A stretch of DNA of 64,000 nt from Henckelia pumila (lineage: Eukaryota; Streptophyta; Magnoliopsida; Lamiales; Gesneriaceae), in the NCBI RefSeq assembly GCF_033568475.1, contig NC_133120.1, positions 84,090,151 to 84,154,150 on the forward strand, in the 5' to 3' direction. Position numbers and translations under genes: made by a program. The notes beneath the pieces were generated by a model. The model searched no databases. It had not been told where the DNA came from and worked only from the letters and a program-made list of their open reading frames with translations. Every line of letters starts with the position of its first letter. The first letter of the stretch is position 1. This document shows positions 48,975 through 61,674 of this stretch, in pieces.

Positions 48975-51900
48975 TTAAGAGTAATACAACTTGAGATGCA
49001 ATGTGTTCCAAGGCCGCTTCAGGGTCTTACCTTGACTGTCTTCCAAGTACCAATCCCCTCTCCCCACCTTCCGAGTAATTTTGTAAGGACCTTCCCACTT
49101 TGCTTCTAACTTCTTCACATCCCCTGCATGGTTAACCTTTTTTAATACGAGATCTCCTATCTGGAATTCTCGAGGCTTGACTCCCTTGTTGAAAGCTTTC
49201 ATCACTCTTCCCCTGTAAGCCTCCATCCTTACGGCCGCCCTTCCTCGCTTCTCCTCTATCAAGTCCAACTCCTGCGCTCGGCTACCGGTTCCTTCCCCTT
49301 GATAAGCTTGTATTCGGGGAGAAGATTGCCCAATCTCCACTGGTAACACTGCTTCGGACCCATACACCAAACCGAAAGGTGTTTCTCCAGTAGCTGTTTT
49401 CGGCGTAGTACGATAAGCCCACAACACCCCCGCAATTTCCTCCACCCAATTTTTACCCATGCCATAGAGCCTGGCCTGCAAAGACCGCACTATCGTTCGA
49501 TTAGTTACCTCCGTCTGTCCATTACTCTGAGGATAAGCCACCGAGGTAAAGACCTGCTGTATCTTCATCTCCGCACACCAATCCTTCATCTTCCGTCCCT
49601 GAAACTTCCTTCCATTATCAGAAACTAATTTCCGAGGAACACCAAACCGGCAAACAATATTCTTCCAAATGAAGTTTAACACAACCTCTTCTGTAATTCT
49701 TGCAAGGGGCTCCGCCTCTACCCATTTAGAGAAGTAATCTACCGCAACTAGAAGGAACTTCTTCTGCCTGGACCCTAGAGGAAAAGGTCCCACAATATCC
49801 AAGCCCCACTGGTCGAATGGGAAGGATGCCTATACTGCTTGCAACTCCGCTGCCGGCTTATGAGAAAAATTTCCAAATCTTTGGCATCCTTCGCAAGCAT
49901 TGACTACTTGACGGGCATCCTGCTGTAGAGTAGGCCACCAATACCCGGCTAATAGAGTACGCCGGGCTAGGCTCCACATTCCTCCGTGATCCCCACAACA
50001 TCCTTCATGTATTTCTTGGAGCACATATTTCACCTCCTTCTCCTCCAGGCATCTTAGTAGTGGGCCCTGAAAGGATCTTCGATACAGACTCCCATTCAAA
50101 AGGGTAAAACGGGGTATCTGTCTTCTGACCTTTTGGGCTACTGCCCCATCTGAGGGAAGAGTCCCTGTCTGTAAATAGTTAATGAGAGGGGTCATCCAAG
50201 ATTTCCCCTTTCCTTCCTGCTTTTCTTCCTCTATTGCCAACACCGACCCCACTTGTTGTATCACTTCCCGGCTGTTACCACTACTCCAGGAAGTAGCCAT
50301 TTTGGCCAGCGCATCTGCCTCAGTATTATGCTCCCGGGGAATCTGCTCTATGTTCCAACTGGAGAAACCACTTCCCTGCTTCTTGACCAGTTCCGTGTAC
50401 TCTCGCAACCTTTCTTCCTTAACACTGAACATTCCCTGTAATTGCTGCACTACCAGCTGGGAATCGGAGTAAATAATTACATGCTCCGCTCCTGCCTCTC
50501 GAGCCAACTTTAAACCCGTTGCGACTGCCTCGTACTCTGCCTCATTATTGGACTTGAAAGTGTGCAACCTCATGGCTATCCGGGTTTTTTCCTGCGTGGG
50601 AGAGATCAGAACCACACCCACCCCACTTCCTTCCGAGCTGCTAGCCCCGTCCACGAACACCCTCCACACCTCCTCCTGGCCGAAAGTGAGAATCTCTGTC
50701 AAGAAGTCGAACAGAGCCTGCGCCTTGATGGCAACCCGGGGTTGATATTCGATGTCATACTCCCCTAGCTCCACCGCCCATTTGACCAGTCTACCCAAAG
50801 TATCTGGATGAGTCATCACCCGACCTAGCAAACTGTTAGTTAAGACCGTGATTGGATGGGACAGGAAGTACGGTCTAAGCTTTCGGGCTGTAAGGATGAG
50901 CGCAAGAGCCATCTTTTCTATATCACCATACCTAATTTCTGGTCCTTTCAAGGCATGACTTACATAATAGACAGGTTTCTGGTCCCTGGCTTCCTCTCTG
51001 ATCAGTACGGAATTTACAGCATGCTCGGTTGTAGAGAGATATACCCACAACCTTTCTCCGGGTTTTGGTTTGACCAGAACCGGCAGATTAGCCAGATGCT
51101 CCTTCAATTCCTGAAAAGCTTTCTCGCATTCCTGAGTCCATCCAAATTTTTGGGCCTTCCTCAACACCTGGAAGAAAGGATAACTCCTATGAGCCGAGCG
51201 GGCGATGAATCGGGACAGGGCGGTGATTCTTCCTGTCAACCGCTGTACCTCCCTGATAGAGGTTGGTGAGGGCATTTCTTTCAATATTTTCACATTTTCA
51301 AGATTTACTTCTATCCCTCTTTTCGTTACCACAAAACCCAAAAACTTCCCACTCTTGACTCCGAAAACACACTTGGCCGGGTTAAGTTTTACCCCGTACT
51401 TTCGAAGAGTGTTAAAGGTTTCTTCTAAGTCGGGAATGAAATCCCGCCTAGCTCGGGACTTTACCAGGATATCATCTACATATACCTCCACATTCCGGCC
51501 GAGCTGGCCTTGAAAGACCTTGTCCATCATCCTTTGATAGGTGGCCCCTGCATTTTTTAACCCGAACGGCATAACCACATAACAAAAAGTCCCTCCGGAA
51601 GTGATAAAACTAACCTTGTCTTGATCCTCCTGTGCCAGGGGGATTTGGTGGTATCCCTGGTATGCGTCCATAAAGCTAAGCAACTCAAAGCCTGATGTAG
51701 AGTCCACCAGCTGATCAACCCGAGGGAGGGGGTAACAATCTTTAGGGCAAGCTTCATTCAGGTTTCGGAAATCAATGCACATCCTCTACTTCCCGGTAGC
51801 TTTGGGTACCAGTACCACGTTAGACAGCCAAGTAGGGAACTGTACCTCCCGGATATGTCCTGCCTCCTTTAACTCCCGAACCTGGTCAGCGATGACTTTG

Positions 51901-54176
51901 TCCTTATCCGCCCCAAAATGCCGCTTCTTTTGTTTGATAACCCGAGCTCCCGGGAGGATATTTAGTTTGTGTTCGGCCACCTGAGATGGGATTCCAGTTA
52001 GCTCCTGGGAAGACCAGGCGAATACATCTGTATTCTTGGCCAGACACGCTTTCAATTGATTCATAAGGCCGACCTCCAAATCCCTAGCTACCTTGACAAT
52101 TTTTCCCGGTTGTTCTGGGAATAATTGCACTAACTCATGCTCCTCCTTAACCTCCCCTATTGTGCACACCTCCTTTTTGCCAGGATCACCTCTTCCTTGC
52201 TCACCCCGAGCTTTCTTGTTGTCCACTCGTACCGTATCAGCATAACACCTTCGAGAGGAGGGTTGGTCTCCTTTTACTTCCCCTATCTGGTTTTCCACCG
52301 GGAATTTAATCTTTTGATGATATGCAGAGGCCACAGCCATGAAGGCGTTCAAAGCTGGTCTCCCCAAGATGACATTATAGGAAGATGGAGCTTCTACTAT
52401 TGAAAAGAGAGTCATGATAGTTCTTCTCAATTCACCGGCTCCCAGGGTAATGGGCAACCATACCTCTCCCCGAGGCTGTACTGTGTGCCCTGCAAACCCG
52501 TAGAGAGAGGTTTTCACCAAATTGACCTCACATCCCAGCAGGTCCATTTGTTCAAAAGCTTCTTGGAAAATGACATTTACCGAGCTTCCAGAATCAACGA
52601 AAACCCGCCTTATGTCATAGTTGGCCACCCTGGCTTGGATGAGCAAGGCATCATTATGAGGGGTGACCACGTCCTTCAAATCCTCTGGCCCGAAGGAAAT
52701 GACCGGGCAAGAGGTTACTTTCCGGGCCTCCAACCCCAATACTTCTCTCTTACTCCAAGATTTCCGGGCCCTATTCGAATCCTCATCAGTGGACCCCCCT
52801 GATATCATGTTGATGACTCCTCGGGAGGGTCCGTCTCGTGTCCTATCCTCCAATCGCTGAGGTGGAACCTCCCGGGCTTTTTCTGAGATAGCCTCATTAG
52901 GCCTGTGTGTCGCAAATCCCGGTGCCCGATAAGGCCCTCGCTGTCTTTTATCCATCCGCCTTTCCTCTCCTGACATCGGCATTTTTGCATCCGGAGCGCG
53001 TCTTCTGCACTCGCTGGTATCATGAGTGTTGACCTCGTGGATGGAGCAATATTTTCCCGCTCCTTTCTGGGAGGTCTACCGAACTTCCTCCTCGCACACA
53101 TGGACCCCTCGATCTCTAGTTACTTTCGGCGGGGCATGAGCCATCAACCTCCCCAGATAATCATTTTTCCCTCCTCCCGAGTTATTCCTATTTCCTCTCT
53201 CTCTGTTTCCCTCTCGCTTATCTTTATCCCTCTTTTGCTTTTGGGCCTCTTCCATGTTAATGTACTTTTCAGCCCGGGCTAAGAGGTCCTCAAAGTTTCG
53301 AGGGGTTTTCTTTACCAGCGACCGAAAGAATTCTCCCTCCCTGAGACCTTGAGTAAAGGCTGTGATCCGGGTTTCCGGTGCGCACGCTGGAATCTATAAA
53401 GTTATTTTGTTGAACTTCTTGATATATGCCCTTAGAGATTCCTCTTCGACCTGCTTTACCTCAAAAAGACTGAGGGTAGTCTTTCGGTACCGTTTACTGC
53501 TGCTGAAATTCTGCAGAAAGATTTCCCAAAACTTCTTAAAGACATCAATGCTTCCGTCCTCCAAGTTTTCAAACCACCATTGGGCAGAATCTTCCAATGT
53601 GGTTAAGAAAACTTTACACTTGATTTGATCATTATAACAATGTAACATGGCCACATTTTCGAACCGGGCCATGTGCTCTTCTGGATCACCACTACCATCG
53701 TACCCTTTGATCTTCGTTGATTTGAATTGTAATGGCAAGGGCTCTTTAATAATCTCCGGCGAGAAATGTCATCCCAAGCTTTTGACTCGCGAAGATTCCC
53801 GCGAGTCAGTGTTTTCCAACTTTAAAATTTTTTGCTTCAGCAGTTCCAATTCCCCCACCATGGTGACATGGGCAGACTCAGCGTGTGATTCTGCCTCCTG
53901 TTCCGCCTGTATGCCCTCTCGTCCTCCTCCTCTCTTCTCCTTCTCTTTTCTTTCTTCCCGCACCTTATCTACTGTTTTTTCCTGCTCCTTCCCTGGTTCC
54001 CCCTGGTTTCTCTCCTGCTCCTGCTCCTGCTGCTTCTCCGGATCGCCTTCCCTCTTCTCCTGTTGTAGAGCTAGGATCCTTTGTAATGCTACCTCTACCA
54101 TGGCATTCACTTGCTCCCGCAGATTTGCCATCGCTCGCTGGGAGCTTTCAGGATCCTCAATAATCGTCATATCCAC
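48975..54176 (-). pseudogene. gag-pol of gypsy element 1, one frame with five stop codons
   Basis: From the Met at 54176 to the stop at 48975 the polyprotein stays in one frame over about 1733 codons. In order: Glu/Arg-rich Gag start, Gag core (GYDGSGDPEEHMARFE), zinc-knuckle-like CSIHEVNTHDTSEC, protease (VFVDSGSSVN), reverse transcriptase (VYVDDILVKS near 51475, intact), ordinary gypsy RNase H, and the Tat-type second RNase H (RVFVDGASSSEGSG, NNEAEYEAV, YSDSQLVV, NTEADALAK). Integrase has a zinc site and D, D and E motifs (DIVGPFP, SDNGRKF, NGQTEVTNR). In-frame stops are at 53769-53771 (TGA) and at 53394-53396, 53076-53078, 51786-51788 and 49830-49832 (all TAG). At 51786 the stop replaces the Trp of the RT motif GKWR. 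No frameshift was found. Confidence 0.92.
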
Positions 54177-54192
54177 GTCTTAAATCTCAATT

Positions 54193-54210
54193 TCCCACAG
54201 ACGGCGCCAA
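54193..54210 (-). other. primer-binding site of gypsy element 1
   Basis: TTGGCGCCGTCTGTGGGA on the minus strand directly follows the 5' LTR. TGGCGCCGT complements the 3' end of tRNA-Asp. The identical motif occurs in element 2. Confidence 0.85.
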
Positions 54211-54643
54211 TGATGCGAACATCATAAAATGAATGTCCCGACGTGGGTTCTTTTTTGTGTTGTTCTCTCGTTTTTTTTTCTTTCTTTTTCTTTTTTCATG
54301 CCCCCCTTCTTGTGGTAAGGGGCCTTCCTTTTATATGTATTGACCCGGCCTTTTTCCATGATTGTCCAGCATGGCCCAACTGACAACTGTTCTTGTGATG
54401 GGATAGTTGTCACGTAGGATTGACCTTCCCGCAATATTAGGGAGAGCCCATACCGAGCCCATACTGTTTCACCATGTTGCCTAATGATTTGATTTGCAGT
54501 AAGAGTCTGCCACACGTAAAGGAGGTATGGGCTTCATTTTATATAAAATGACCCTGGGCCCATTGAGTATTACCGGCCCCTGGTTTCCGGATACTTATCC
54601 TTGCATTTGCCCGGACTCACCATCTGGGCCTACCAGGATAACA
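54211..54643 (-). repeat. gypsy element 1, 5' LTR
   Basis: 433 bp. A minus-strand TATAAAAGG at 54327-54335 is the likely promoter TATA box, placing the RNA start near 54300. Confidence 0.93.
54327..54335 (-). promoter_or_regulatory. TATA box in the 5' LTR of element 1
   Basis: TATAAAAGG on the minus strand, about 115-125 bp before the primer-binding site, a typical position inside a short gypsy LTR. Confidence 0.55.
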
Positions 54644-55119
54644 CTAATAGTTAATCAATATAATTTACCAAATTTTGATGCAATACAAATTATTTCATAA
54701 ACGCAATACTATATTCACTATAGTCAATTCAACTTATATAACTTATTTGGAATTCATCAAAATTTGTTATGGATTTCAGCTAAAAAAACATTGCTATGGG
54801 GATTCGTGCTTTTTTTGAAAATTAGATAACTAATGTGATACATTGCTATGCTACATGTGGGTAAAAAATGAGAGCTCAAAATAATTTATAATGGATTAGA
54901 ACTTTATTTAATCATGATCCGTAAAATAACGATGAACATGAAGTAACTATTATATGAATGCAGCTGTCAAAAAAAAAAATTATATGAACGCACAGTGCTG
55001 CCGTAGTTGCGTGAACATGTGTTCGAAAGATTTTAAGAAGCATTTATTAAATTTTTTTTTATATATAAATATTTCTTAAAAACTCTTCCAAACACTATTT
55101 TAATCAAATCATACTTTAA
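54644..55119. other. AT-rich spacer between the two gypsy elements
   Basis: No gene. Possible small inverted-repeat debris ends in CCAAACACTATTTTAATC near 55090. Confidence 0.45.
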
Positions 55120-55519
55120 GGGTGCGCTTGGTATGTGTGATGAGATTAATAAGTTATATCTATTAGTTAGGATAAAGTGAATGATAAGTTTTAATGATGA
55201 TAAATTTATATGGTGTTTGGTATTATATTAAAATGATGGGATAACTTTTAAATTTTTATTGTAATGACCAAAATGCCCCCATGTGTTAATTAAACAAATA
55301 TTATTAAAGGGCACAAGCGTAAAAGTGGCCCATAATCTTTGGAACTGTGCACTTCGTGATTTACAATACCTTCTGCAACTCGAGATTCTTTTCTCTCAAT
55401 TTCCCAAGTCTACAGTCGCTTTATCACGGGCCGGTTGTTATGCGCTAAAACCTAAAAAACGAGACAAACATGAGATAATTTTGCAATCCTTGGCTAATCC
55501 CATATACCAAACACAGCCC
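55120..55519. mobile_element. Harbinger/Tourist-like MITE, second family
   Basis: 400 bp with termini GGGTGCGCTTGGTATGTG and, reversed, GGGCTGTGTTTGGTATATG. It lies next to TAA on the left and AAA on the right (imperfect target duplication). Non-coding; differs from the family in the demethylase gene. Confidence 0.6.
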
Positions 55520-55857
55520 AAATGTTAGACGGTTAGTGGAGCGGAGATATGATTGCTGGGCGGAAAACCTTGGTTACATTTTTGGGGCTACGCAGCCATT
55601 TTTAAATATATTTCTTACTTGTAATAATTGCTGTCAAAATTTAATTATATAATAAAGGTGTACCTTAATATAGGTGGTTTTTGAAATACGGGGAAGAAAA
55701 TTAATTCCATCAAAAAAAAAATTTATCTAAAAAATGCATGCATAAAATAACATATTTATAGTAATATTTACAACTTTTAAAAATAAGTGATTATGGATTT
55801 TTTTTTTAACATATTTTTAAATGTTGCAAACACAAGTTAAGCCTTAATTATTGGTGG

Positions 55858-56292
55858 TGATAGGTTACACCTAAAAATTCAACTGGGCATGAGCCCAATC
55901 ATGAAGGTCCACTCCAAATATTTTTGAGGCCCAAGCTTATTTAAATATTATATATATTTAATTCAAGCAGACCCTGAATTCTACAAAAGCCCATAAGAGG
56001 CTCAAGCCCGTGAAACTCTCCGAATATCTATAAATAGCTCAAGTCAACTCATTATTAAAGTACACACTTTCTTAAGCACTATATCGCTCTACTCTCGATT
56101 ATTATTCCTTGAGTAATCGCTGACTTGAGCGTCGGAGTGCCTTCGCCGGGAACCCTCTCGGCTCCTCTGACTTTGTTTTGTGACGTAGGAACAACCCACT
56201 GAAGATCTCCCAAGGGAACGTACAAGGACTTATTGATACTCCGGACTTTGCGGAAGCAACGTGTCGAGTACAAGTGATTTTTGGCTACATCA
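55858..56292 (+). repeat. gypsy element 2, 5' LTR
   Basis: Starts TGATAGGTTACACC and ends GGCTACATCA, two bases before the primer site. Only one copy is in the window, so the left end is inferred from the TG and from the palindromic TGAT/ATCA ends (55855 is an alternative). The CTATAAATAG box at 56027-56036 supports promoter identity. Confidence 0.75.
56028..56035 (+). promoter_or_regulatory. TATA box in the 5' LTR of element 2
   Basis: TATAAATA, about 260 bp before the LTR end. The RNA start is expected near 56060. Confidence 0.7.
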
Positions 56293-56294
56293 GC

Positions 56295-56313
56295 TTGGCG
56301 CCGTCTGTGGGAA
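56295..56313 (+). other. primer-binding site of gypsy element 2
   Basis: TTGGCGCCGTCTGTGGGAA, identical over its length to the site of element 1, complementary at TGGCGCCGT to tRNA-Asp. Confidence 0.85.
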
Positions 56314-56353
56314 CTTGTTCTTTACGTCATTGAGAGCACATATTACTTCAAAA

Positions 56354-59300
56354 ATGTCTCAAGGAAATAATAACAATGGAAACGCACCGCCGAGTATTAC
56401 TATCACCCGTGAAGACTTGACTGCGCTAATGAAAAACACAGCAGCACTTGCATCAAAAGATGCAGTTGCTCAGTACCTAGAAACCCGTAAGCGCAAAAGC
56501 AGCAAAAAAAAAGCTCAGACTGAAGGCTCGTCCTCTCTTGACCCTAATAACGAAGACCCACATAAAGATAAGTCTAAAGTGAATGATAAAGATCAAGGGG
56601 GGACCAAGAAAAATACTACTCAAAAAGACGGTGAAGCAAGTGTTCACACAGTTCATGACACCTCTGGCGAAAACAAGATCCCTAATCCAACTCGGAAGGA
56701 TGGATCTCGCACACATGTAACTGGAGAGAATATGTCCGCAATTTTGCCGTCACGTCGAAGCCCCTTCACTGATGACATATTATCTGAAGCATTACCAAAG
56801 GAAGTAAAAATCCCCAGCTTACCTGAGTTCGATGGAACGAGTGACCCCCAAGATCATATTGACAAATTCTACGCGAAAGCGGATTTGTATGATATCACAG
56901 ATGCTGCATACTGTAAAATTTTTCGAACAACATTATCAGGAAGAGCACTCACATGGTTCAATAAGTTATCCTCTGGATCTATTGCCAATTTGGAGCAACT
57001 TACTGACTGTTTCCTTCAACAATTCTCAATTAACAAGAAATACCCGAAAACAGCAGCGTACTTGTTCACAGTCATTCAAAAAGAAGGAGAAAGTTTGAGG
57101 GACTATGTTCGGCGATTTACTCATGCGGTGCACGAAGTCTTACACGTGAACCATGATTTGTTAGCTGGAATAATGCAACAAAATTTGCGCCATCGGAAGT
57201 TCAAGGAATCAATAGCGGGAAGGCCACCCAAAAACCTAGAGGAATTACTGGAAAGAGCTGAGAAATACATACGGGTTGAAAAATCTGTAGAACCACACTA
57301 CCTGAATAAAAGAAATAGGGAAGAAGATAAGCAAGATATTAGAAAGCGAGACGAGAAACGAACAGCACAGAGCCCCCGCCTCCAGAATATACCCCTCAAT
57401 GCACGTCTGACCAATATACTGGTAGTGGCTGAAAAACAAGGATTGTTGCGTCCCCCTCGCCCAATGCAGAATAATCCAAAGTGCCAACGTTCGGACAAGT
57501 ACTGTCATTTTCATAAAGATAAAGGTCATACAACAGAAGATTGCTTCAGTTTGCGAGCAGAGATTGAAAAACTCATAAAGCGCGGACACTTGGCGAATTT
57601 TGTGGACAAATCCCGCAGCGAGAAGCGAGATGACAGGAGTCGAGACGAACAACCAAAACGTGACTATCAAAAGCGCCATGATGAAACTGGGAAACAACAT
57701 GAACGAGCTGATGAAAATTTTCCCTCGGGAGGGGTAATCGCCGTTATCACTGGGGGGCCTGCTTGTGGCGACTTGAACAATGCAAGAAAATCTCTTCTGC
57801 GGGCAGCAAAAGGAACCAACAATTTATCTAGCCCCACATCCTTGTCGATATATGAAATTGGAACTATCCAAGATGGATTATCATTCAGTGACAAAGATCT
57901 GGAGAACCCATGGGGTACCCATAATGATGCTTTAATCATCTCAGCCACAATCTCCAATTTTTGGGTAAAGAAAATTCTAGTGGATTCAGGAAGTTCGTCC
58001 GACATAATTTTTCATGATGCATTCGTCAAATTGGGTATTAATAATGCACAGTTAACTCCAGTCAACACTCCACTAGTCGGATTTTCTGGAGAAATAGTTG
58101 AAGCTTTAGGCGAAGTAACGCTTCCTCTTTCCTTGGGTTCTTACCCCAAACGGTCTACTAAGATGGTGAAATTCCTTGTAGTAAAGTCTTCATCTGCATA
58201 CAATGTGATATTGAGACGACCAAGTCTCAATATATTCCAAGCCATCGGATCGACATATCATATGAAACTGAAGTTTTCAACTCCAGGAGGAGTAGGAGAA
58301 GCCATTTGTGACTATCGTCTAGCCAGAGAGTGTCATGCGGTAACACTACGGGGTTCATCAGGAAATCGTAAAAGACAAGTTTCTAGTGAGGAAAGAGCAC
58401 CGAAACCTGGTAAAATTTTACGTGAAAACGGAATACACTTGGTGGATGAGGAAGCCGAGAGCAAAGAAAGAATAACAGCAACCGAAACTCTAAAGCATGT
58501 AGAAATCGTACCAAGTGATCCCAAGAAAACCCTAAAGATCGGGACCGAATTACCTACTGAGTTGGAAGAGAAGTTGAAAATTTTTCTTGGTCGTAATTTG
58601 GACGTGTTTGCTTGGGGTGATGAGCCTCTGCCCGGAATACCTCATGAATATGCGCTCCATCACCTCCGTGTTGATCCGAAAATGAGACCGGTGAAGCAAA
58701 AGAAAAGAGCATTTGGCCCAGAAAAAAATCGACATATAGCTGCTGAAGTGGAAAAACTCTTAGCAGCAAGATACATCAGGCCAGTTATATACCCAGATTG
58801 GCTTGCAAATGTTGTCTTAGTACCGAAACCTGGAGGAAAATGGCGTTTGTGTATAGATTTCACTGATCTCAACAAAGCATGCCCCAAAGATCCGTTTCCA
58901 CTCCCTCGAATTGACTTGTTAGTCGATTCGACAGCAGGATGCGAGCTGCTCACTTTTTTTGATGCATATCAAGGATACAATCAGATCGGCCTAGGGCCAG
59001 AAGACCAGGAAAAAGCAAGTTTCATCACTGATCGAGGAATTTATTGTTATGATGTAATGCCGTTTGGGTTGAAAAATGCTGGAGCTACCTATCAACGTCT
59101 AGTAAATACCATGTTCGAACACTTGATCGGGCATAACATGGAAGTTTATATAGATGACAAGCTCGTCAAAAGTATTCAAGCGTCTAATCACTTGGAAGAT
59201 CTTGAGGAATGCTTCAGTATACTCAGAAAATACAAGATAAAACTTAATCCGGATAAATGCACTTTTGGTGTACGAGGAGGCAAATTTCTTGGCTATATAG

Positions 59301-61674
59301 TGTCAAAACGAGGAATAGAGGCCAACCCTGAAAAAATCAAAGCAATTTTAAACATGAATCCTCCGAAGAGTGTAAAAGGCATCCAAGAGTTGACAGGACG
59401 TTTGGCCGTCCTCAACCGATTTATTAAAAATCTGCAGACAAGGGTTTACCATTCTTCAAAATGCTGAGATGTGGGAAAGGTTTTCGATGGACAGAAGAGT
59501 GTCAGCAAGCATTTGACGAGTTGAAAGTGCATCTGACCTCTCCGCCGTTGTTGGTAAAACCAAACGAAGGTGACACCCCATTGATTTATCTGGCAATATC
59601 TGCGGAAGCGGTAAGTGCAGTATTGGTCTCTAAAGTATGACGTGAGCACAAACCAGTTTATTATATCAGCCGAACTTTACACGGAGCAGAAGTAAGATAT
59701 ACAAAGATCGAGAAACTGGCACTGGCTTTGGTAACTGCAGCAAGAAAACTACGTCCTTAATTTCAGTCTCATCCAATAATTGTACTCACCAATCATCCTC
59801 TCAAACAAATTATTTCGAGTCCTGATACATCAGGAAGAATGGTTAAGTGGGCTGTCTAGTTAAGCCAATATGGAATTGAATATCGCCCACGTCCAACAAT
59901 TAAAGCACAGATTCTGGCCGATTTTCTAGTAGAGATAACAGTAACTTAAGAAGAAAGCTCCACCCAGACATGGATGGTTTATGTCGACGGGTCATCAACC
60001 TCTACAGGAAGCGGTGCAGGTATAGTTGTGGAGAGCCCACAGGGAGATAAATTTCAATATGCCATAAAATTTCTATTTCCTGCAACGAATAATGAGGCAG
60101 AATATGAAGCTTTCATAATGGGAATTAAATCGGCTCTGTCGGTCGGAGCAAAAAGACTGACAATACACAGTGACTCCCAACTTATCGTCAGTCAGGTTAA
60201 TGGAAATTATGAAGCGAAGGAAGATAAAATGTTTGAATACCTCACTCAAGTAAATGAACTTCTCTCGCGTTTAGACAGCTATGATATAAAGCAGATACCT
60301 AGAGGGGAAAATGAGTCAGCAGACCGTCTCGCCAAGTTAGCAAGCTCCTTGGCCAACATTGATAGTAGGAAAATTACATTCCTAACATATGGCAAAGAAA
60401 AAACTGATGGAAGTGATGTTACAATTTTCTGTGCTGACAGCGAAGAACATAGTTGGAAAGGTGAAATAATCGACTATTTGATGCGGGGTAACCTACCCGC
60501 TAACCAAGTAGAAGCTCGAAAACTTAGAGTTCGAGCTGGTCGGTTCACGATCATTGATGGAGAACTGTATAAAAGAGGTTTCTCTTCACCGTACCTAAAG
60601 TGTCTAACGCCAGCCAAAGGAAACTATGTGCTCCGTGAAATTCATGAAGGAATTCGTGGGAATCACTTAGCCGGCAGAGCTCTCGCGGGGAAAGCATTAC
60701 GCCAAGGATACTTTTGGCCAACGATGAAGCAAGATGCTATTGAGTTAGCGAAACATTGTCACGCATGTCAAGAGCATGCTAACTTCCATCACCAGCCGGC
60801 TACAATCTTACAGCCCCTGGAAAGTCCTTTACCCTTTGCTCAATGGGGAATGGATTTGGTTGGTCCTTTTCCTCCTTCTACAAGACAAAGAAAATTTTTG
60901 ATAGTTGCTGTGGATTATTTCATCAAATGGGTCGAAGCTGGACCATTGGCCAAAATATCTGAAAGAGATGTAATCAATTTCTTATGGAAGAATATAGTAT
61001 GCAGATTTGACATTCCTCAAACCTTGGTTTTAGACAATGGAACTCAGTTCTCTGGAGCGAAAATAAAATATTGGTGCAAAGGAATTTTCATCAAGCAGTT
61101 CTTCACTTCTATCGGGAATCTTCAAGCCAATGGGCAAACCGAGGTCACCAATCGGACCATTCTACAGCACCTCAAAACACGCCTAGGCAATGCCAAAGGG
61201 AAATGGGTAGATGAGTTGTCAAGTGTTCTATGGGCATATCGAACCACTCCACGCTCTTCAACTGGAGAATCTCCTTTCAACCTGGCTTATGGAGCGGAGG
61301 CTGTGGCTCCTGCCAAAATTGGAGAGCAATCATGGCGAGTGAAACAATACACATCATCTGGAAATGACCAAGCCCTTCGAATTTCATTGGACTTGGTGGA
61401 TGAATTGATGAAGCTTCGACACGAGCCGAGAGATATCGAGCTTGTATGACTAAAGCATACAATGATAGAGTCAAGCCAAGGTCTTTCCAAGTTGGAGACC
61501 TTGTATTGAGAAAATCTAACATCTTGAAGTCCGTTGGCATGCTAGATCCGAAATGGGAAGGCCCATACAAAGTAATTGAGATAGTGAAGATGGAAACATA
61601 TCGCCTCCAACATTCAGATGGAAGAACTTTCCAGACCTTGGAACGTGGCCAATCTGAAGAAATTTTATGCATAA
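56354..61674 (+). pseudogene. gag-pol of gypsy element 2, frameshifts and stops
   Basis: Gag starts at 56354 (MSQGNNNNG). An open frame runs to 59467 with Gag core (LPEFDGTSDPQDHIDKFY), zinc-knuckle-like CHFHKDKGHTTEDC, protease (ILVDSGSSSDIIF) and reverse transcriptase (VYIDDKLVKS). A frameshift near 59440 and stops at about 59637, 59758, 59857 and 59947 fall in the ordinary RNase H region. From 59974 to 61449 a clean frame carries the Tat-type RNase H (VYVDGSSTSTGSG, NNEAEYEAF, HSDSQLIVS, NESADRLAK) and integrase (zinc site, MDLVGPFPP, LDNGTQFSG, NGQTEVTNRT). Two more frame changes (about 61440 and 61630) precede the natural end at 61674. The breaks make it non-autonomous. Confidence 0.9.

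Larger units (their letters stand above)
44543..54643 (-). mobile_element. Ty3-gypsy retrotransposon, Tat lineage (Retand-like), element 1
   Basis: A complete 10.1-kb element on the minus strand: LTRs 44543-44975 and 54211-54643 with TG...CA ends, flanked by ATAAT (left) and CTAAT (right). A tRNA-Asp-type primer-binding site lies next to the 5' LTR. gag-pol, a tandem-repeat region and a gene on the opposite strand between pol and the 3' LTR follow. The LTRs differ at only five positions by eye (about 1%), so insertion is fairly recent. The Tat lineage is supported by two successive RNase H domains and by the antisense gene. Confidence 0.92.

Noticed and set aside
50182-51513. Plus-strand open frames over the RT and RNase H of element 1
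   Set aside because: Shadows of the conserved minus-strand gag-pol frame. Unlike the antisense gene at 45361-47780 they lie over conserved pol and show no own pattern.
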